Source: an uncultured Fidelibacterota bacterium
Lineage (GTDB): Bacteria > Marinisomatota > Marinisomatia > Marinisomatales > UBA1611
Direction of reading: 5' to 3'
Assembly (NCBI GenBank): GCA_913043185.1
Contig: CAJWMI010000021.1
Coordinates: forward strand, 1 to 22,656
Length of the DNA stretch: 22,656 nt
Below, piece after piece: positions 1 to 7,832 of this stretch. Below the pieces are notes generated by a model. It worked only from the letters and a program-made list of their open reading frames with translations, was not told the origin of the DNA and did no database searches. Each line of letters opens with the position of its first letter. Position 1 is the stretch's first letter. A program made the position numbers and the translations under genes.

Positions 1-53
1 AGAGCACCGGATTTCTAATCCGGGGGTCACAGGTTCGAATCCTGTCCGGGGTA
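1..53 (+). tRNA. tRNA-Arg (anticodon UCU), 5' end cut by window edge
   Basis: The 3' part of a tRNA is visible: the end of the D-stem (GAGC), an anticodon stem CCGGA/TCCGG closing a 7-nt loop TTTCTAA with anticodon TCT, a 5-nt variable loop, a T-arm ACAGG/CCTGT around loop TTCGAAT, then the 3' acceptor strand CCGGGGT with discriminator A at 53. CCA is not encoded. The anticodon UCU reads AGA/AGG arginine codons, which suits an AT-rich genome. The 5' acceptor strand and most of the D-arm lie outside the window. It converges with the FKBP gene that follows. Confidence 0.93.
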
Positions 54-76
54 CTACATTAATTGTGGATTATTAA

Positions 77-814
77 TTATTTTATATTTTTATCAAAAAC
101 CTTCTGTAATTCAACCTTAAATAGGAGAACACTATTAGGTGGAATATTATTATTTCTTCTTTCTCCATAGGCTAACTTTGGATGAATGAAAAATTCATAT
201 TCGGATCCTTCTTTCATTAATTGAACCCCCTCTGTCCATCCTTTTATAACTTGATTTAACCTGGTTACATATGGTTCACCTTTTTCATATGAACTATCAA
301 AAATAGTTCCATCTATTAATTTACCTTCATAATGAACACGAACTTGGTCCATTGAAGAAGAAGGTGACTTTCCTGTACCCTTTTTTATAATCTTATATTG
401 CAGCCCTGATTTTGTTTCTATCACATCAGGATTTTCAGCTTTATTTTTTTTCAAATAACTTTCTGCAGCGTCCAGTCCTTCACGCGCTATAGCACGTTGA
501 CGATCACGCATTTGATTTTGCATAACCTTAAACAATCCCTTTCTATCTTGCATCGTTAACAGGTGATCTTTTTTTTCGTAGCCATTTTTTAGGCCAGTGA
601 TAAATGCATCATAGTCAATTTCCACTTCCTGACCAATTAGATTATCACCAATATCAGCCCCTATAGAATAGCTGATTGAATCTTTTCTATTAGAAAAATC
701 TGAAATTGGTTTGTGTGTATATTGAGAATTAGATTGACACGAATAGATCAGAATCAAGGTTAATATGCTAATTAATCCATTATGGAATGCTTTTTTTATT
801 ATATATTTTTTCAT
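77..814 (-). CDS. FKBP-type peptidyl-prolyl cis-trans isomerase lipoprotein (Mip/FkpA-like)
   Basis: A 245-aa exported proline isomerase likely to assist folding of envelope proteins. The N-terminus is a lipoprotein signal with lipobox IYSC, so Cys26 would be lipidated. Residues about 45-125 form the helical FKBP_N dimerisation domain seen in Mip and FkpA. Residues about 138-240 are the FKBP_C catalytic domain, with the expected pocket residues Y162, F172/D173, V189-I190, W193 and Y216 (motifs VHYEG, GTIFDSS, VIKGW, LAYGE). Length and domain order fit the Mip/FkpA type. There is no clear Shine-Dalgarno before the ATG. The gene stands alone, convergent with the tRNA. Family assignment is firm; the in vivo clients are unknown. 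Confidence 0.93.
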   Translation of the reverse strand: MKKYIIKKAFHNGLISILTLILIYSCQSNSQYTHKPISDFSNRKDSISYSIGADIGDNLIGQEVEIDYDAFITGLKNGYEKKDHLLTMQDRKGLFKVMQNQMRDRQRAIAREGLDAAESYLKKNKAENPDVIETKSGLQYKIIKKGTGKSPSSSMDQVRVHYEGKLIDGTIFDSSYEKGEPYVTRLNQVIKGWTEGVQLMKEGSEYEFFIHPKLAYGERRNNNIPPNSVLLFKVELQKVFDKNIK

Positions 815-872
815 AGTGCTTTTTTCTTATTTAATAATTAAAAAATACTTTATTGTTAGGTTGATAGATTCT

Positions 873-1079
873 TCAGTTGTTATTGTTCGTGATTAATAGT
901 ATTAATCCAGATATAACAATGATAATAGCTAGCCAATCGATTACATTCAGGCTAGAAAATAGAGCGATAATAAGACGTAAAATTAATATTGCACTGCCTC
1001 CGAGAATGAGTATCCAAGGAAGTTTTTCGTTATTATAGTTCATTTTATTATCGAATCGATTACTGAAAGATAATTTCAT
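873..1079 (-). CDS. small two-helix membrane protein
   Basis: A 68-aa protein that I do not recognise. After a polar Asn/Lys-rich N-terminus (about 20 residues) there are two hydrophobic segments, roughly residues 22-41 and 47-63, ending in a run of four Asn. It is therefore probably an inner-membrane protein with a short hairpin. A second ATG at codon 13 is possible, but neither start has a strong ribosome-binding site. It lies between the FKBP gene and the divergent MBL-fold gene; 62 bases separate the two divergent starts and must hold both promoters. Function cannot be inferred. Confidence 0.6.
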   Translation of the reverse strand: MKLSFSNRFDNKMNYNNEKLPWILILGGSAILILRLIIALFSSLNVIDWLAIIIVISGLILLITNNNN

Positions 1080-1141
1080 ATAATCTCAAGTTACAAGTAT
1101 AACTTAATTACAATAATCTACAGAATGAGGAAAAATTAAAT

Positions 1142-1801
1142 TTGACTAACACTGACTTTTCTATTCAATCTTTTAAAGGTGGTTTTGATAATAATTTTTC
1201 ATACATCATTACCTGTATGAGGACTGGGGAAGAAATCATTATTGATGCAGCTATAGAATTAGAAAACATAAAACCATTTTTCAAATCTTCTCCTTCTGCA
1301 ATATTTGTTACCCATACACATAGAGATCACATCGCATATATTGATACCTACATAAATAATTTCCCTGAGATTAATATTGTAGGACACCCTAAATCAAAAA
1401 ATAATTTTGATAATAATAGATTTATTCCTGTATCTGATGGTTCTACAATGGAAATTGGAAACCTTAAGATAAAATCCATATTTACACCTGGACATTATTT
1501 TGATTCAATTTGTTATTTAGTTGAAAATGTTTTATTTACTGGTGATACATTATTTGTTGGTAGAACAGGAAGAACAATTAGTAACGGGAGTGATATAAAT
1601 GATCTTTATGATTCTGTCTATAATAAATTGTTTAAACTTCCTGGAGATACATATATATACCCAGGTCACGATTATGGGGAAGTGCCCTCAATCAAAATAG
1701 AAGAAAATAGAAAAATAAGTGGTTTACTACAGGCCAAAGATAAATTTGACTTTATTGATAAAATGGGTAAATATGAAAAAAATAGAAAAATAGGGTCCTA
1801 G
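1142..1801 (+). CDS. metallo-beta-lactamase-fold hydrolase (glyoxalase II / persulfide dioxygenase-like)
   Basis: A 219-aa MBL-fold enzyme with the full metal-ligand set visible: H58-x-H60-x-D62-H63 (THTHRDH), H118 (TPGHYFDS), D135 (TGDTLFVGRTGR) and H176 (YPGHDYGE). The GDTLFVGRTGR loop and YPGHDYG motif place it in the hydroxyacylglutathione hydrolase/ETHE1 branch. The GHDYGE form recalls ETHE1 (a mononuclear-iron persulfide dioxygenase), while GDTLF recalls glyoxalase II, so the exact reaction is open. No signal peptide, so cytoplasmic. The start is TTG, supported by GAGG about nine bases upstream and by homology starting near the N-terminus. It is one of few plus-strand genes, and its stop lies five bases from the stop of the convergent cold-shock gene. 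Confidence 0.9.
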   Translation: MTNTDFSIQSFKGGFDNNFSYIITCMRTGEEIIIDAAIELENIKPFFKSSPSAIFVTHTHRDHIAYIDTYINNFPEINIVGHPKSKNNFDNNRFIPVSDGSTMEIGNLKIKSIFTPGHYFDSICYLVENVLFTGDTLFVGRTGRTISNGSDINDLYDSVYNKLFKLPGDTYIYPGHDYGEVPSIKIEENRKISGLLQAKDKFDFIDKMGKYEKNRKIGS

Positions 1802-1806
1802 AAAAA

Positions 1807-2010
1807 CTAATCAACTCGAACATTAATTGCCTTATCACCTTTCATATCATAGTCGATGTCAAAAGAAACTTTTTGACCTTCTCTCAGGCCTTTTCCTTTC
1901 AAATACTCCCTCAGTCCGCTGACATGAACAAAATAATCTTCACCATCTTGGCAGGTAATAAATCCAAAACCTTTTAACCGGTCATATTCTTTAACTATTC
2001 CTTTTATCAT
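1807..2010 (-). CDS. cold-shock domain protein (CspA family)
   Basis: A 67-aa single cold-shock domain, the normal length for CspA-type RNA/ssDNA chaperones. RNP1 is KGFGFI (residues 13-18) and RNP2 is DYFVHVS (about residues 25-31), with the usual glycine-rich C-terminal strands. The loop after RNP2 reads GLREYLKGK, where the standard family has S-A-I-x-x-x-G, so it belongs to a divergent subgroup. Its ATG overlaps the TGA of the msrB fusion gene (ATGA), so it is translationally coupled and last in the operon. No independent promoter is visible. The family is certain; the physiological role (cold or general RNA chaperone) is inferred. Confidence 0.93.
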   Translation of the reverse strand: MIKGIVKEYDRLKGFGFITCQDGEDYFVHVSGLREYLKGKGLREGQKVSFDIDYDMKGDKAINVRVD

Positions 2011-2846
2011 TTTTTTTCTTCTGGATCAAAATCAAGAGATGCTGAGTTAATACAATATCGTAGCCCTGTCGGCTGAGGACCATCATTAAAAACGTGTCCT
2101 AAGTGCCCACCACACTTTCCACAAGTAATCTCTACCCTGGTCATACCAAAACTATTATCTGAAGACTCATCTATCTTCCCAGGTATTGACTCGTAAAATG
2201 CAGGCCAGCCACATCCAGAATTATATTTAGTATCCGAAATAAAAAGTTCTGTATCGCATCCAGCACATTTATATACCCCCTGTTCATAAAATTTATCATA
2301 TTTTCCTGTAAATGGCCTCTCTGTTCCTTTTTCTCTCAAAATATGGTATTCTTCTGGAGTTAATTTTTTCTTCCATTCTTCATCAGTAAGATTGACCTCT
2401 TTTTGTTTTTTAGTTTCCATACCATTTTCCTTTAATTTTTTCTCAAGGATCTTAATTAATTGTTGAAGCTCATTTAATTTATTAATCTCACTAGAAGAGA
2501 TTAATTCTTTTAATTCTGTCCCATTACGTAAGAATATCGAAGGTAATTTTACATTTTTTAGTTTATTTTCATAAAGTTTATCTTGGTATGTGAAAACAGA
2601 ATTAATTGGCAATGATTCAATATAATCAGTCCAGCGTTTTTCCATTCTAAAAGGGCCATAAGTGATTGCACAAAGATTACAATCATAGGTCTCAGGACTG
2701 ATAATTTTATGTGCAAAATCAACTAACTCATTTATAAACCCACTTTTTGCATTATAGATAAATATTAATTCTTTATGCTCTATTTCTTCACTCATAAGAA
2801 CACTTGATAGAATTAACAAAAAGGACACTCGTAATATCTTATACAT
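2007..2846 (-). CDS. msrB: exported fusion: N-terminal Cys-motif domain + peptide-methionine (R)-S-oxide reductase MsrB
   Basis: A 279-aa protein. Residues 1-19 look like a signal peptide. Residues about 26-115 form a domain with motif [15 protein letters not shown] (C56, C59), of a type I have seen as a small stand-alone uncharacterised protein; function unknown. A charged coil (115-150) leads to a complete MsrB domain (152-277). Its structural zinc cysteines are C194/C197 and C242/C245, the SGCGWPAF loop carries C212, and the catalytic Cys is C265 (RYCINSAS). MsrB reduces methionine-R-sulfoxide. Codon 143 is an ATG preceded by AAAGGA seven bases away, just where free-standing MsrB proteins start, so a second cytoplasmic product is plausible. 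The ATG abuts the TAA of the 56-aa gene upstream; the stop overlaps the csp start. Confidence 0.9.
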   Translation of the reverse strand: MYKILRVSFLLILSSVLMSEEIEHKELIFIYNAKSGFINELVDFAHKIISPETYDCNLCAITYGPFRMEKRWTDYIESLPINSVFTYQDKLYENKLKNVKLPSIFLRNGTELKELISSSEINKLNELQQLIKILEKKLKENGMETKKQKEVNLTDEEWKKKLTPEEYHILREKGTERPFTGKYDKFYEQGVYKCAGCDTELFISDTKYNSGCGWPAFYESIPGKIDESSDNSFGMTRVEITCGKCGGHLGHVFNDGPQPTGLRYCINSASLDFDPEEKK

Positions 2847-3017
2847 TTACTTATAATAATTAATTGTGGAAGAAATGACTATTCCAATGCATAAAAATAA
2901 CATAGGACCAGCAATCTCATCAGGGATACTAAAAACTGTATATAAGCCAAATACTAAGCCAGATATAATAAACATCCAAAATAACATAACAAGGAATATC
3001 CATAGAGTAATTTTCAT
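2847..3017 (-). CDS. 56-aa small membrane protein
   Basis: A short ORF read directly from the sequence, beginning MKITLWIFLVML and ending INYYK. It has two hydrophobic segments, about residues 4-30 and 37-51, so it is probably an inner-membrane peptide. Its ATG overlaps the TGA of the YfiM-like gene (ATGA), and its TAA directly abuts the ATG of the msrB fusion gene. Exact abutment on both sides is strong evidence that it is a real coupled cistron. The sequence does not match a family I know, and its function is unknown. Confidence 0.7.
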   Translation of the reverse strand: MKITLWIFLVMLFWMFIISGLVFGLYTVFSIPDEIAGPMLFLCIGIVISSTINYYK

Positions 3018-3355
3018 AATTTTATAATAAAAACTCCAAAAATAATACCCGCAATATTTGCTACAATATCTTTCTTACTAATAAACCCATTTGGCTGCTT
3101 ACTATCCCAAATCTCTTTTAAAATTCCATTAATACCAGAAACAAGAATTGAAAAATAGATAACATCATCATTATTATAATCTAGTTTTTCTACTAAAGTA
3201 TACTGTGTGCTAAGAACTATAGAAGCACTAACGCTAAAATGTAAAAACTTATCATATGCAATCCACGGATCATTATGATTTACCACTGTAGTATCTTTTT
3301 CAGCTCTTACAATACAAAAAAATAAAATAAATATAAAAATAACTGATTTTTTCAT
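3014..3355 (-). CDS. YfiM/DUF2279-like exported membrane protein
   Basis: A 113-aa protein with an N-terminal signal (residues 1-18, cleavage probably near VRAE) and two further hydrophobic stretches. The pattern D35-K36-x-x-H39 (DKFLHFSVS), K80-E81-x-x-D84 (LKEIWDSK) and S-K-K-D (93-96) followed by a glycine-bearing helix resembles the YfiM/DUF2279 family, whose biochemical role is not established. It is coupled to the 56-aa gene downstream by an ATGA overlap and to the 29-aa gene upstream by two intervening bases. No strong ribosome-binding site, which fits translational coupling. Confidence 0.65.
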   Translation of the reverse strand: MKKSVIFIFILFFCIVRAEKDTTVVNHNDPWIAYDKFLHFSVSASIVLSTQYTLVEKLDYNNDDVIYFSILVSGINGILKEIWDSKQPNGFISKKDIVANIAGIIFGVFIIKL

Positions 3356-3356
3356 T

Positions 3357-3446
3357 CTATATATGGGTATACCAAATTGCTAAATAATAATATGTTAAAA
3401 AACTAAGAGCTATAATAATCATAGTTCGAATAAAATATTTCTTCAT
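3357..3446 (-). CDS. 29-aa single-span membrane peptide
   Basis: A 29-codon ORF (MKKYFIRTMIII…) with one transmembrane segment of about 20 residues after a basic N-terminus. The ATG immediately follows the TAA of the PAP2 gene with no spacer, and its TAG is one base before the next ATG. The packing, basic-hydrophobic design and position suggest a real coupled small membrane protein rather than chance, but the ORF is short and the case is circumstantial. Function unknown. Confidence 0.5.
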   Translation of the reverse strand: MKKYFIRTMIIIALSFLTYYYLAIWYTHI

Positions 3447-4034
3447 TTAAACACTCTGTATAGAACGCTTCCAGTGCAAATAACCAAGGCCTGATAATAA
3501 TAGACCTGCTATAGAATCAGCAATAAAATGTTGTTTTGCCAAAAATGTGGACAAAAAAACTAAAAAACCACAAACCAAAAATATTATTTGAAATTGTGGT
3601 TTATAATGTCCAAGAACTAATGAAGTAAATACGCTAATCGTCACATGTACAGAAGGAAAACCATTCTGCTTCAACCATTCAATCTCTACAGCACCGTATA
3701 AAAAATATAAAGGATTATGTGTAACACTTCGCATGACTGGTTCACATGATATTGGCCAAATAATAAAAATGATATATGATATAGATAATAGTATTAAAGA
3801 CGTTTGGATAAACTTATTTAAAAATATTTTATCATCAATTATTATAGGCATAAACAGAAATATATAATACAGATAGTATGGCACTATCATCCACCATACA
3901 AAAGGAATCAGACTATCAATATTAATAAAAGTTTGAGGTGCGTCAATTGGGCTCCTAATAAATGGGATTAGAAAATAAAAGGAGGAGAATATCCAAAAAG
4001 GAAGTATTAATCTAATTCGCTCAGTCAGAACCAT
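3447..4034 (-). CDS. PAP2-superfamily membrane phosphatase
   Basis: A polytopic membrane protein of 195 aa (about five or six helices) with the second and third acid-phosphatase motifs of the PAP2 superfamily: FPSVH at 126-130 (catalytic His130) and STFLAKQHFIAD at 162-173 (nucleophile His169, Asp173). The upstream KxxxxxxRP motif is not recognisable. That and the KQHFIAD form suggest the PAP2_3/inositol-phosphorylceramide-synthase-like branch, which acts on lipid phosphates at the outer face of the inner membrane. The ATG at 4034 was chosen over a TTG six bases upstream. It overlaps the end of the esterase gene by 14 bases, so the two are co-transcribed. Confidence 0.85.
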   Translation of the reverse strand: MVLTERIRLILPFWIFSSFYFLIPFIRSPIDAPQTFINIDSLIPFVWWMIVPYYLYYIFLFMPIIIDDKIFLNKFIQTSLILLSISYIIFIIWPISCEPVMRSVTHNPLYFLYGAVEIEWLKQNGFPSVHVTISVFTSLVLGHYKPQFQIIFLVCGFLVFLSTFLAKQHFIADSIAGLLLSGLGYLHWKRSIQSV

Positions 4035-5409
4035 TTTCAATTATATTTTGAAGAGACATAAGATCAAAGATACTTAATGTTGCATCAAAGTCAATATCAC
4101 CTGCCCAACGCTCCGACAAATCAAATATTGTACTACTCAATATATGTTCGACCAATAAATCATGATCGATATCGTTTACCAATCCATCTAGATTTGTATC
4201 ACCCTTATTATTTATAATCTGATAAGATGAGACAGTGTCGAGTGCAGTGAGTAAACATAACGGTGCTGCTGCTTCATGACCTCCTACTGGTTCTGGCATC
4301 TCAATCAAATAAACTGACTCGGCACCATTATCAACAAATGTATTATAGGCGACCTGTGCATTCGCAATTGGAACTATATCATCTGCCACAGCGTGTATAA
4401 GATATGTAGGCGAAATAGGAACCCAGTCTAATAAGGTATTAGCCTCTAGTGTTTGTCGAAAAAGATTATCACTATTTATACTAAAATCATCTATAACATC
4501 GGGCAATAGTATTTCTATAGGATTATCTGGCATCAGTGAATTAATATAGGTTCCAGAGTGAGTCCCATCAAACAAACCAGATAATGTATCGGCCCAGAAA
4601 GGTAAAAAATATTGATCTAAATTATCCAAACTATCATAATAATGAAGATGGTTAAATAACACATTTGCAACATAATATGGTTGCGGATAGAAATTAATTG
4701 ATAAATAAAAGTCTACCATCGTACCAGATAAATCATACGGGCCTGCCATAGGAATAGAAACCGTTAAATCAAACTCATCAAGCATAGATTGCTCAATATC
4801 TCGTTGGGCTGACATAGTAGCATATCCGCCCTCAGAGTAGCCAAATAAGTATAACTGATTATTATACATAAATGAATTATTAATATCTAGTTCATTAGTC
4901 ATTTCTTTTACAGCCCGGATCATGTTAGTAATCGCAGGCGTATAGGTTTCAGCAATAATATAAGGATGATATCCTTCTGAACTTCCTAGACCTGCATAAT
5001 CAGGTAGCATAATAATATATCCAGAAGAAGACATAATCATGGATATTAGACTAACCTCTTGGTTACTTAACGATAGTCCAGTTACAGACGGAACATTATT
5101 ATCTTCAACAGTTGTCCCATGTTGATAGCTTGCGATAGGGAAAATTTTTGTAGGATCCATGGGAAAGGAAACCAAACCAGATAAAGTATCTACATATCCT
5201 TGTGGATCGAGTATTTCATACTCGATACTATACATTGATATATCATATAATGCTAAGGGCGCATTGTTACCAAGTGCTAGATCTACAAGCCACTGAATAT
5301 CAGAATTACTAGAAGATATTTTATGGTCGTAGCTAATTAAAGTACCAGGCTGGGAGTAGACATAACTAAATAATTGTACTACAAAAATTAGATATTTAAA
5401 AAACTTCAA
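4021..5409 (-). CDS. secreted alpha/beta-hydrolase (lipase/esterase-like) with C-terminal dockerin-like repeats
   Basis: A 462-aa secreted enzyme. The signal peptide ends …VYSQ (residue 20). Residues about 60-395 are an alpha/beta-hydrolase related to secretory lipases and acyl esterases: nucleophile elbow GYSEGG (Ser192), acid in VADD (Asp343/344) and His378 (GGHE). Residues 402-460 contain two calcium-loop dockerin-like repeats, GDTNLDGLVND and GDIDFDATLSI. Such repeats occur in many non-cellulosomal exported proteins of marine FCB bacteria, where they may aid surface display rather than cellulosome assembly. The start is TTG; no ATG lies in frame before codon 59, and the signal peptide requires this start. 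TATAAT sits at 5423-5428. First gene of the operon running down to csp. Confidence 0.85.
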   Translation of the reverse strand: MKFFKYLIFVVQLFSYVYSQPGTLISYDHKISSSNSDIQWLVDLALGNNAPLALYDISMYSIEYEILDPQGYVDTLSGLVSFPMDPTKIFPIASYQHGTTVEDNNVPSVTGLSLSNQEVSLISMIMSSSGYIIMLPDYAGLGSSEGYHPYIIAETYTPAITNMIRAVKEMTNELDINNSFMYNNQLYLFGYSEGGYATMSAQRDIEQSMLDEFDLTVSIPMAGPYDLSGTMVDFYLSINFYPQPYYVANVLFNHLHYYDSLDNLDQYFLPFWADTLSGLFDGTHSGTYINSLMPDNPIEILLPDVIDDFSINSDNLFRQTLEANTLLDWVPISPTYLIHAVADDIVPIANAQVAYNTFVDNGAESVYLIEMPEPVGGHEAAAPLCLLTALDTVSSYQIINNKGDTNLDGLVNDIDHDLLVEHILSSTIFDLSERWAGDIDFDATLSIFDLMSLQNIIENGSD

Positions 5410-5559
5410 AATTTTAACTTTTATTATAGTAAAAATATTATCTCAAATAAAGTATACAGACTATGATGGTACCATAGTATTAAGGATTTATATTAAAACT
5501 GGCTCAAGCAATTAATAATATGATTAATAAAAGTTTTATTTTTATTCGTTTAGTTTTCC

Positions 5560-6744
5560 CTAATTATCAAAATAATCATAGTGTTTACCATCCGTCTGAA
5601 CACCATCCGAATATTTTTCTTCTTTTTCGAGTCTCCCATTATCAAACCAATAAATCCATTTTCCATGTCTTTCATCATTTTTATATGATTCTTCTCTCTG
5701 CTTCTGCCCATTTTCATACCACACCAGAAGTTTGCCATTTTTCTTTCCTCGAACATAGTTTTCAACTCTTTTTTTCTTTCCATTAGAATGATAATATGTC
5801 CACTTTCGATTTTTTTCACCTAGCTTGAAATTGCCTTCTTTTATTTTTCTACCACTTACACTCCACCAAACCCACAAACCATCTTTCTCATCTTCTTTAA
5901 AACTTTTTAGTATAGATTTATTTCCATTTTTATCCCAGAGAGTAGATTTTCCATAAAGCTCACCATTTTTCCACTGACTCTCTTCAATCTTTCGCCCTCG
6001 ACTATTATAGCTAATCCAGATTCCATGTTTCTGGCCAGTTTTATAGTTTCCCTCCTCCGTCTTTTTACCATTTTCTGCCCACCATATCCACAGACCATTC
6101 TCCACATTTCTTTTCCAGCTTTCTTCACGTTGTTTTTTTCTACTATTTGAATAGAAATAAATGGACCTGCCATCTTTATTATCATTCTGGTAAGAGACAG
6201 TACTTTCTTTCTTACCACTCTCAGAATAATAATTCCACTTACCAATCTTGTTCCCCTTTTTATAGTATTCCTCTTTTTCTTTTTTTCCATTATAGTACCA
6301 GGTCGTCCATTTCCCATTTCTTAAACCTTTGACATGAAATTCCTCTTTTTCTTTTTTTCCATTGTCATAATAAAATATCTTATGGCCAGTGTCCTTACCC
6401 TTTTCATATTTCTCAACTCTTTCTTTTATTCCATTATCATTGTAATACACCCAATTACCGTTTTTATTCCCTTCGAAATATGATTCTTCTCTATCTGTTT
6501 TTCCATTTTCCCTCCAATATGTCCAATTACCATGCTTCTTACCATTACGGAATTCGCCAGTAAGTTTTCTTCCTTTCATCCTATAATTATCAAATACCCG
6601 GCCTGTGTAAGGTTTCTTACCAGTAGAATACATTATCCCTTTTTTCTCAACTAATTTTTCATACATTATTCTCTTCTGTTGAGAAAAAATTAATGCGGAA
6701 ACACAAACAAAAATAAAAAATAACTTTATTATAATTTTTTTCAT
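5560..6744 (-). CDS. exported YwqK/MORN-like repeat protein (about 13 repeats)
   Basis: A 394-aa protein with a signal peptide ending …LIFSQ, then almost entirely tandem units of about 24 residues of the form G-x-W-x-x-W/Y-x-x-N-G-K-K-x-x-E-x-x-Y-x-x-G-x-x-x (for example NWTYWRENGKTDREESY). I count about 13 units, so the DNA has a 72-base period. This is the YwqK-type antitoxin repeat, related to MORN beta-hairpins, and predicts an elongated beta-sheet stack outside the cytoplasm. Members elsewhere include the B. subtilis YwqK antitoxin, but most are uncharacterised. AAAGGA lies seven bases before the ATG at 6744 and too close to an ATG two codons earlier, which decides the start. Preceded by a 171-aa gene 25 bases away. 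Confidence 0.85.
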   Translation of the reverse strand: MKKIIIKLFFIFVCVSALIFSQQKRIMYEKLVEKKGIMYSTGKKPYTGRVFDNYRMKGRKLTGEFRNGKKHGNWTYWRENGKTDREESYFEGNKNGNWVYYNDNGIKERVEKYEKGKDTGHKIFYYDNGKKEKEEFHVKGLRNGKWTTWYYNGKKEKEEYYKKGNKIGKWNYYSESGKKESTVSYQNDNKDGRSIYFYSNSRKKQREESWKRNVENGLWIWWAENGKKTEEGNYKTGQKHGIWISYNSRGRKIEESQWKNGELYGKSTLWDKNGNKSILKSFKEDEKDGLWVWWSVSGRKIKEGNFKLGEKNRKWTYYHSNGKKKRVENYVRGKKNGKLLVWYENGQKQREESYKNDERHGKWIYWFDNGRLEKEEKYSDGVQTDGKHYDYFDN

Positions 6745-6769
6745 TTTCATATCCTTTATCAGATAATAA

Positions 6770-7285
6770 TTATACTATTATAAACTCCATTATCTCAGAG
6801 TTATTGGTATAATAAAATTTATATGTACCCATTGTAATCATAATAATCTGATGGTTTTGTTGATTATTACTATTTAATGCAATTTCCTCTCCAAACTCCC
6901 ACAAAAGAGTCCCTCTAGGGTAATTTATATCATTGTCTTCAGTTATTTTAGGGTATTGTATATACTCTAACTGCTTATCTGAGAAAAATTCTAATGAACC
7001 CTGCTCATAAAATTGTGGCCATAAACCTGCAATCATTCTTGATTGACCAATAAATATTCTATGAATAATCGATTTACGATTCTTTAAATTATTTTCAAAT
7101 AGCAGTCTGTCAATTAAATGAATCTGCTGGGCAGTGGAAATAAGTATGAGTCTTAAATGCTGTTGATAAGATAATTGATAGGTTTTTACTATGTGCCCGG
7201 AGAAGGCTGTGCTAACCGTTGATATATGATAGGTTAATGCATTGGCTCTCTCATCAATGCTGGATTTTATTTTAAATAATTCCAT
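6770..7285 (-). CDS. hypothetical protein, 171 aa
   Basis: Not recognised. It has no signal peptide or transmembrane helix and is rich in Gln, His, Ile and Tyr. The first ~80 residues look helical (HLRLILISTAQQIHLIDRLL) and the last ~60 beta-rich, ending MGTYKFYYTNNSEIMEFIIV. It precedes the 394-aa YwqK-like gene by 25 bases and probably shares its transcript. A role linked to that repeat protein is possible from position alone, but nothing in the sequence proves it. No good ribosome-binding site is seen at this ATG. Confidence 0.6.
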   Translation of the reverse strand: MELFKIKSSIDERANALTYHISTVSTAFSGHIVKTYQLSYQQHLRLILISTAQQIHLIDRLLFENNLKNRKSIIHRIFIGQSRMIAGLWPQFYEQGSLEFFSDKQLEYIQYPKITEDNDINYPRGTLLWEFGEEIALNSNNQQNHQIIMITMGTYKFYYTNNSEIMEFIIV

Positions 7286-7378
7286 ATGTAGAGCTATATA
7301 CCCTGACCTAAATATACAACTAATAATTTTTAGTTTAAAAATCGAACATATGAAAAGTCAATCTAAATAAAATACCCC

Positions 7379-7747
7379 TTAATAAACACGTTCGTTAATC
7401 ATTGAACCATTTTTATATAATCGTTCCCTTGTTTTGATACCGTCATAGGACCAGGTTATCCATACACCATCAACCTGCCCATTTTTAAATGTAATCATTT
7501 TGCTCCTATTTCCATTATTATGCCACCAAGTCTTTCGGCTATTTAAACCTTTAGCATCGTACTCTACCTTATAACTGACTTGACCATTTTTATAATAAGA
7601 TGTGCTCGCTTTCAAAATCAATTTATTGGAACTCTCTTTATAGGTATAAACCTTCTTTGGTATTCTATTATCAAAATAATCTTGTACCAACCTAAGATTA
7701 TTCCCCTGCACAATAGTTAAAGTAAAAACAATTATGATTCGCTTCAT
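7379..7747 (-). CDS. small exported YwqK-like repeat protein
   Basis: A 122-aa protein with a short signal peptide (MKRIIIVFTLTIVQG) and about three YwqK/MORN-like units in residues 45-115 (YYKNGQVSYKVEY, WWHNNGNRSKM, TWSYDGIKTRERLYKNG). It has the same repeat class as the larger proteins on either side but far fewer units, so it may be a paralogue that lost or never gained copies. The start at 7747 is supported by GGAG six bases upstream; that GGAG lies inside an earlier in-frame ATG at 7759, which is therefore unlikely to be the start. A terminator and a TATAAT lie just upstream. Confidence 0.75.
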   Translation of the reverse strand: MKRIIIVFTLTIVQGNNLRLVQDYFDNRIPKKVYTYKESSNKLILKASTSYYKNGQVSYKVEYDAKGLNSRKTWWHNNGNRSKMITFKNGQVDGVWITWSYDGIKTRERLYKNGSMINERVY

Positions 7748-7770
7748 TATTGACTCCATAGTAATGTTAT

Positions 7771-7805
7771 TATATAAAAAACCCCCAGCAGTATGCTAGG
7801 GGTTT
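7771..7805 (-). terminator. rho-independent terminator of the 133-aa gene, running into a TATAAT
   Basis: Arms at 7779-7790 and 7794-7805 form a 12-bp stem with one mismatch around a 3-nt loop. On the minus strand a T-run follows and leads straight into TATAAT, which may serve as the -10 element for the small YwqK-like gene. It ends the transcript of the gene at 7833-8234. Confidence 0.85.
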
Positions 7806-7832
7806 AAATAGTTTTAATAGTTTTTTCTTTTA

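Noticed and set aside
5460..5480. Short inverted repeat around GGTACC after the 394-aa repeat gene as a terminator.
   Set aside because: The arms are only about six bases and no T-tract follows on the relevant strand.
5520..6332. Long open frames on both strands inside the 394-aa repeat gene.
   Set aside because: They follow from the 72-base repeat period and purine-rich coding strand; they are Arg/Lys/Met-rich or His/Phe/Ser-rich, have no ribosome-binding site and shadow the true frame.
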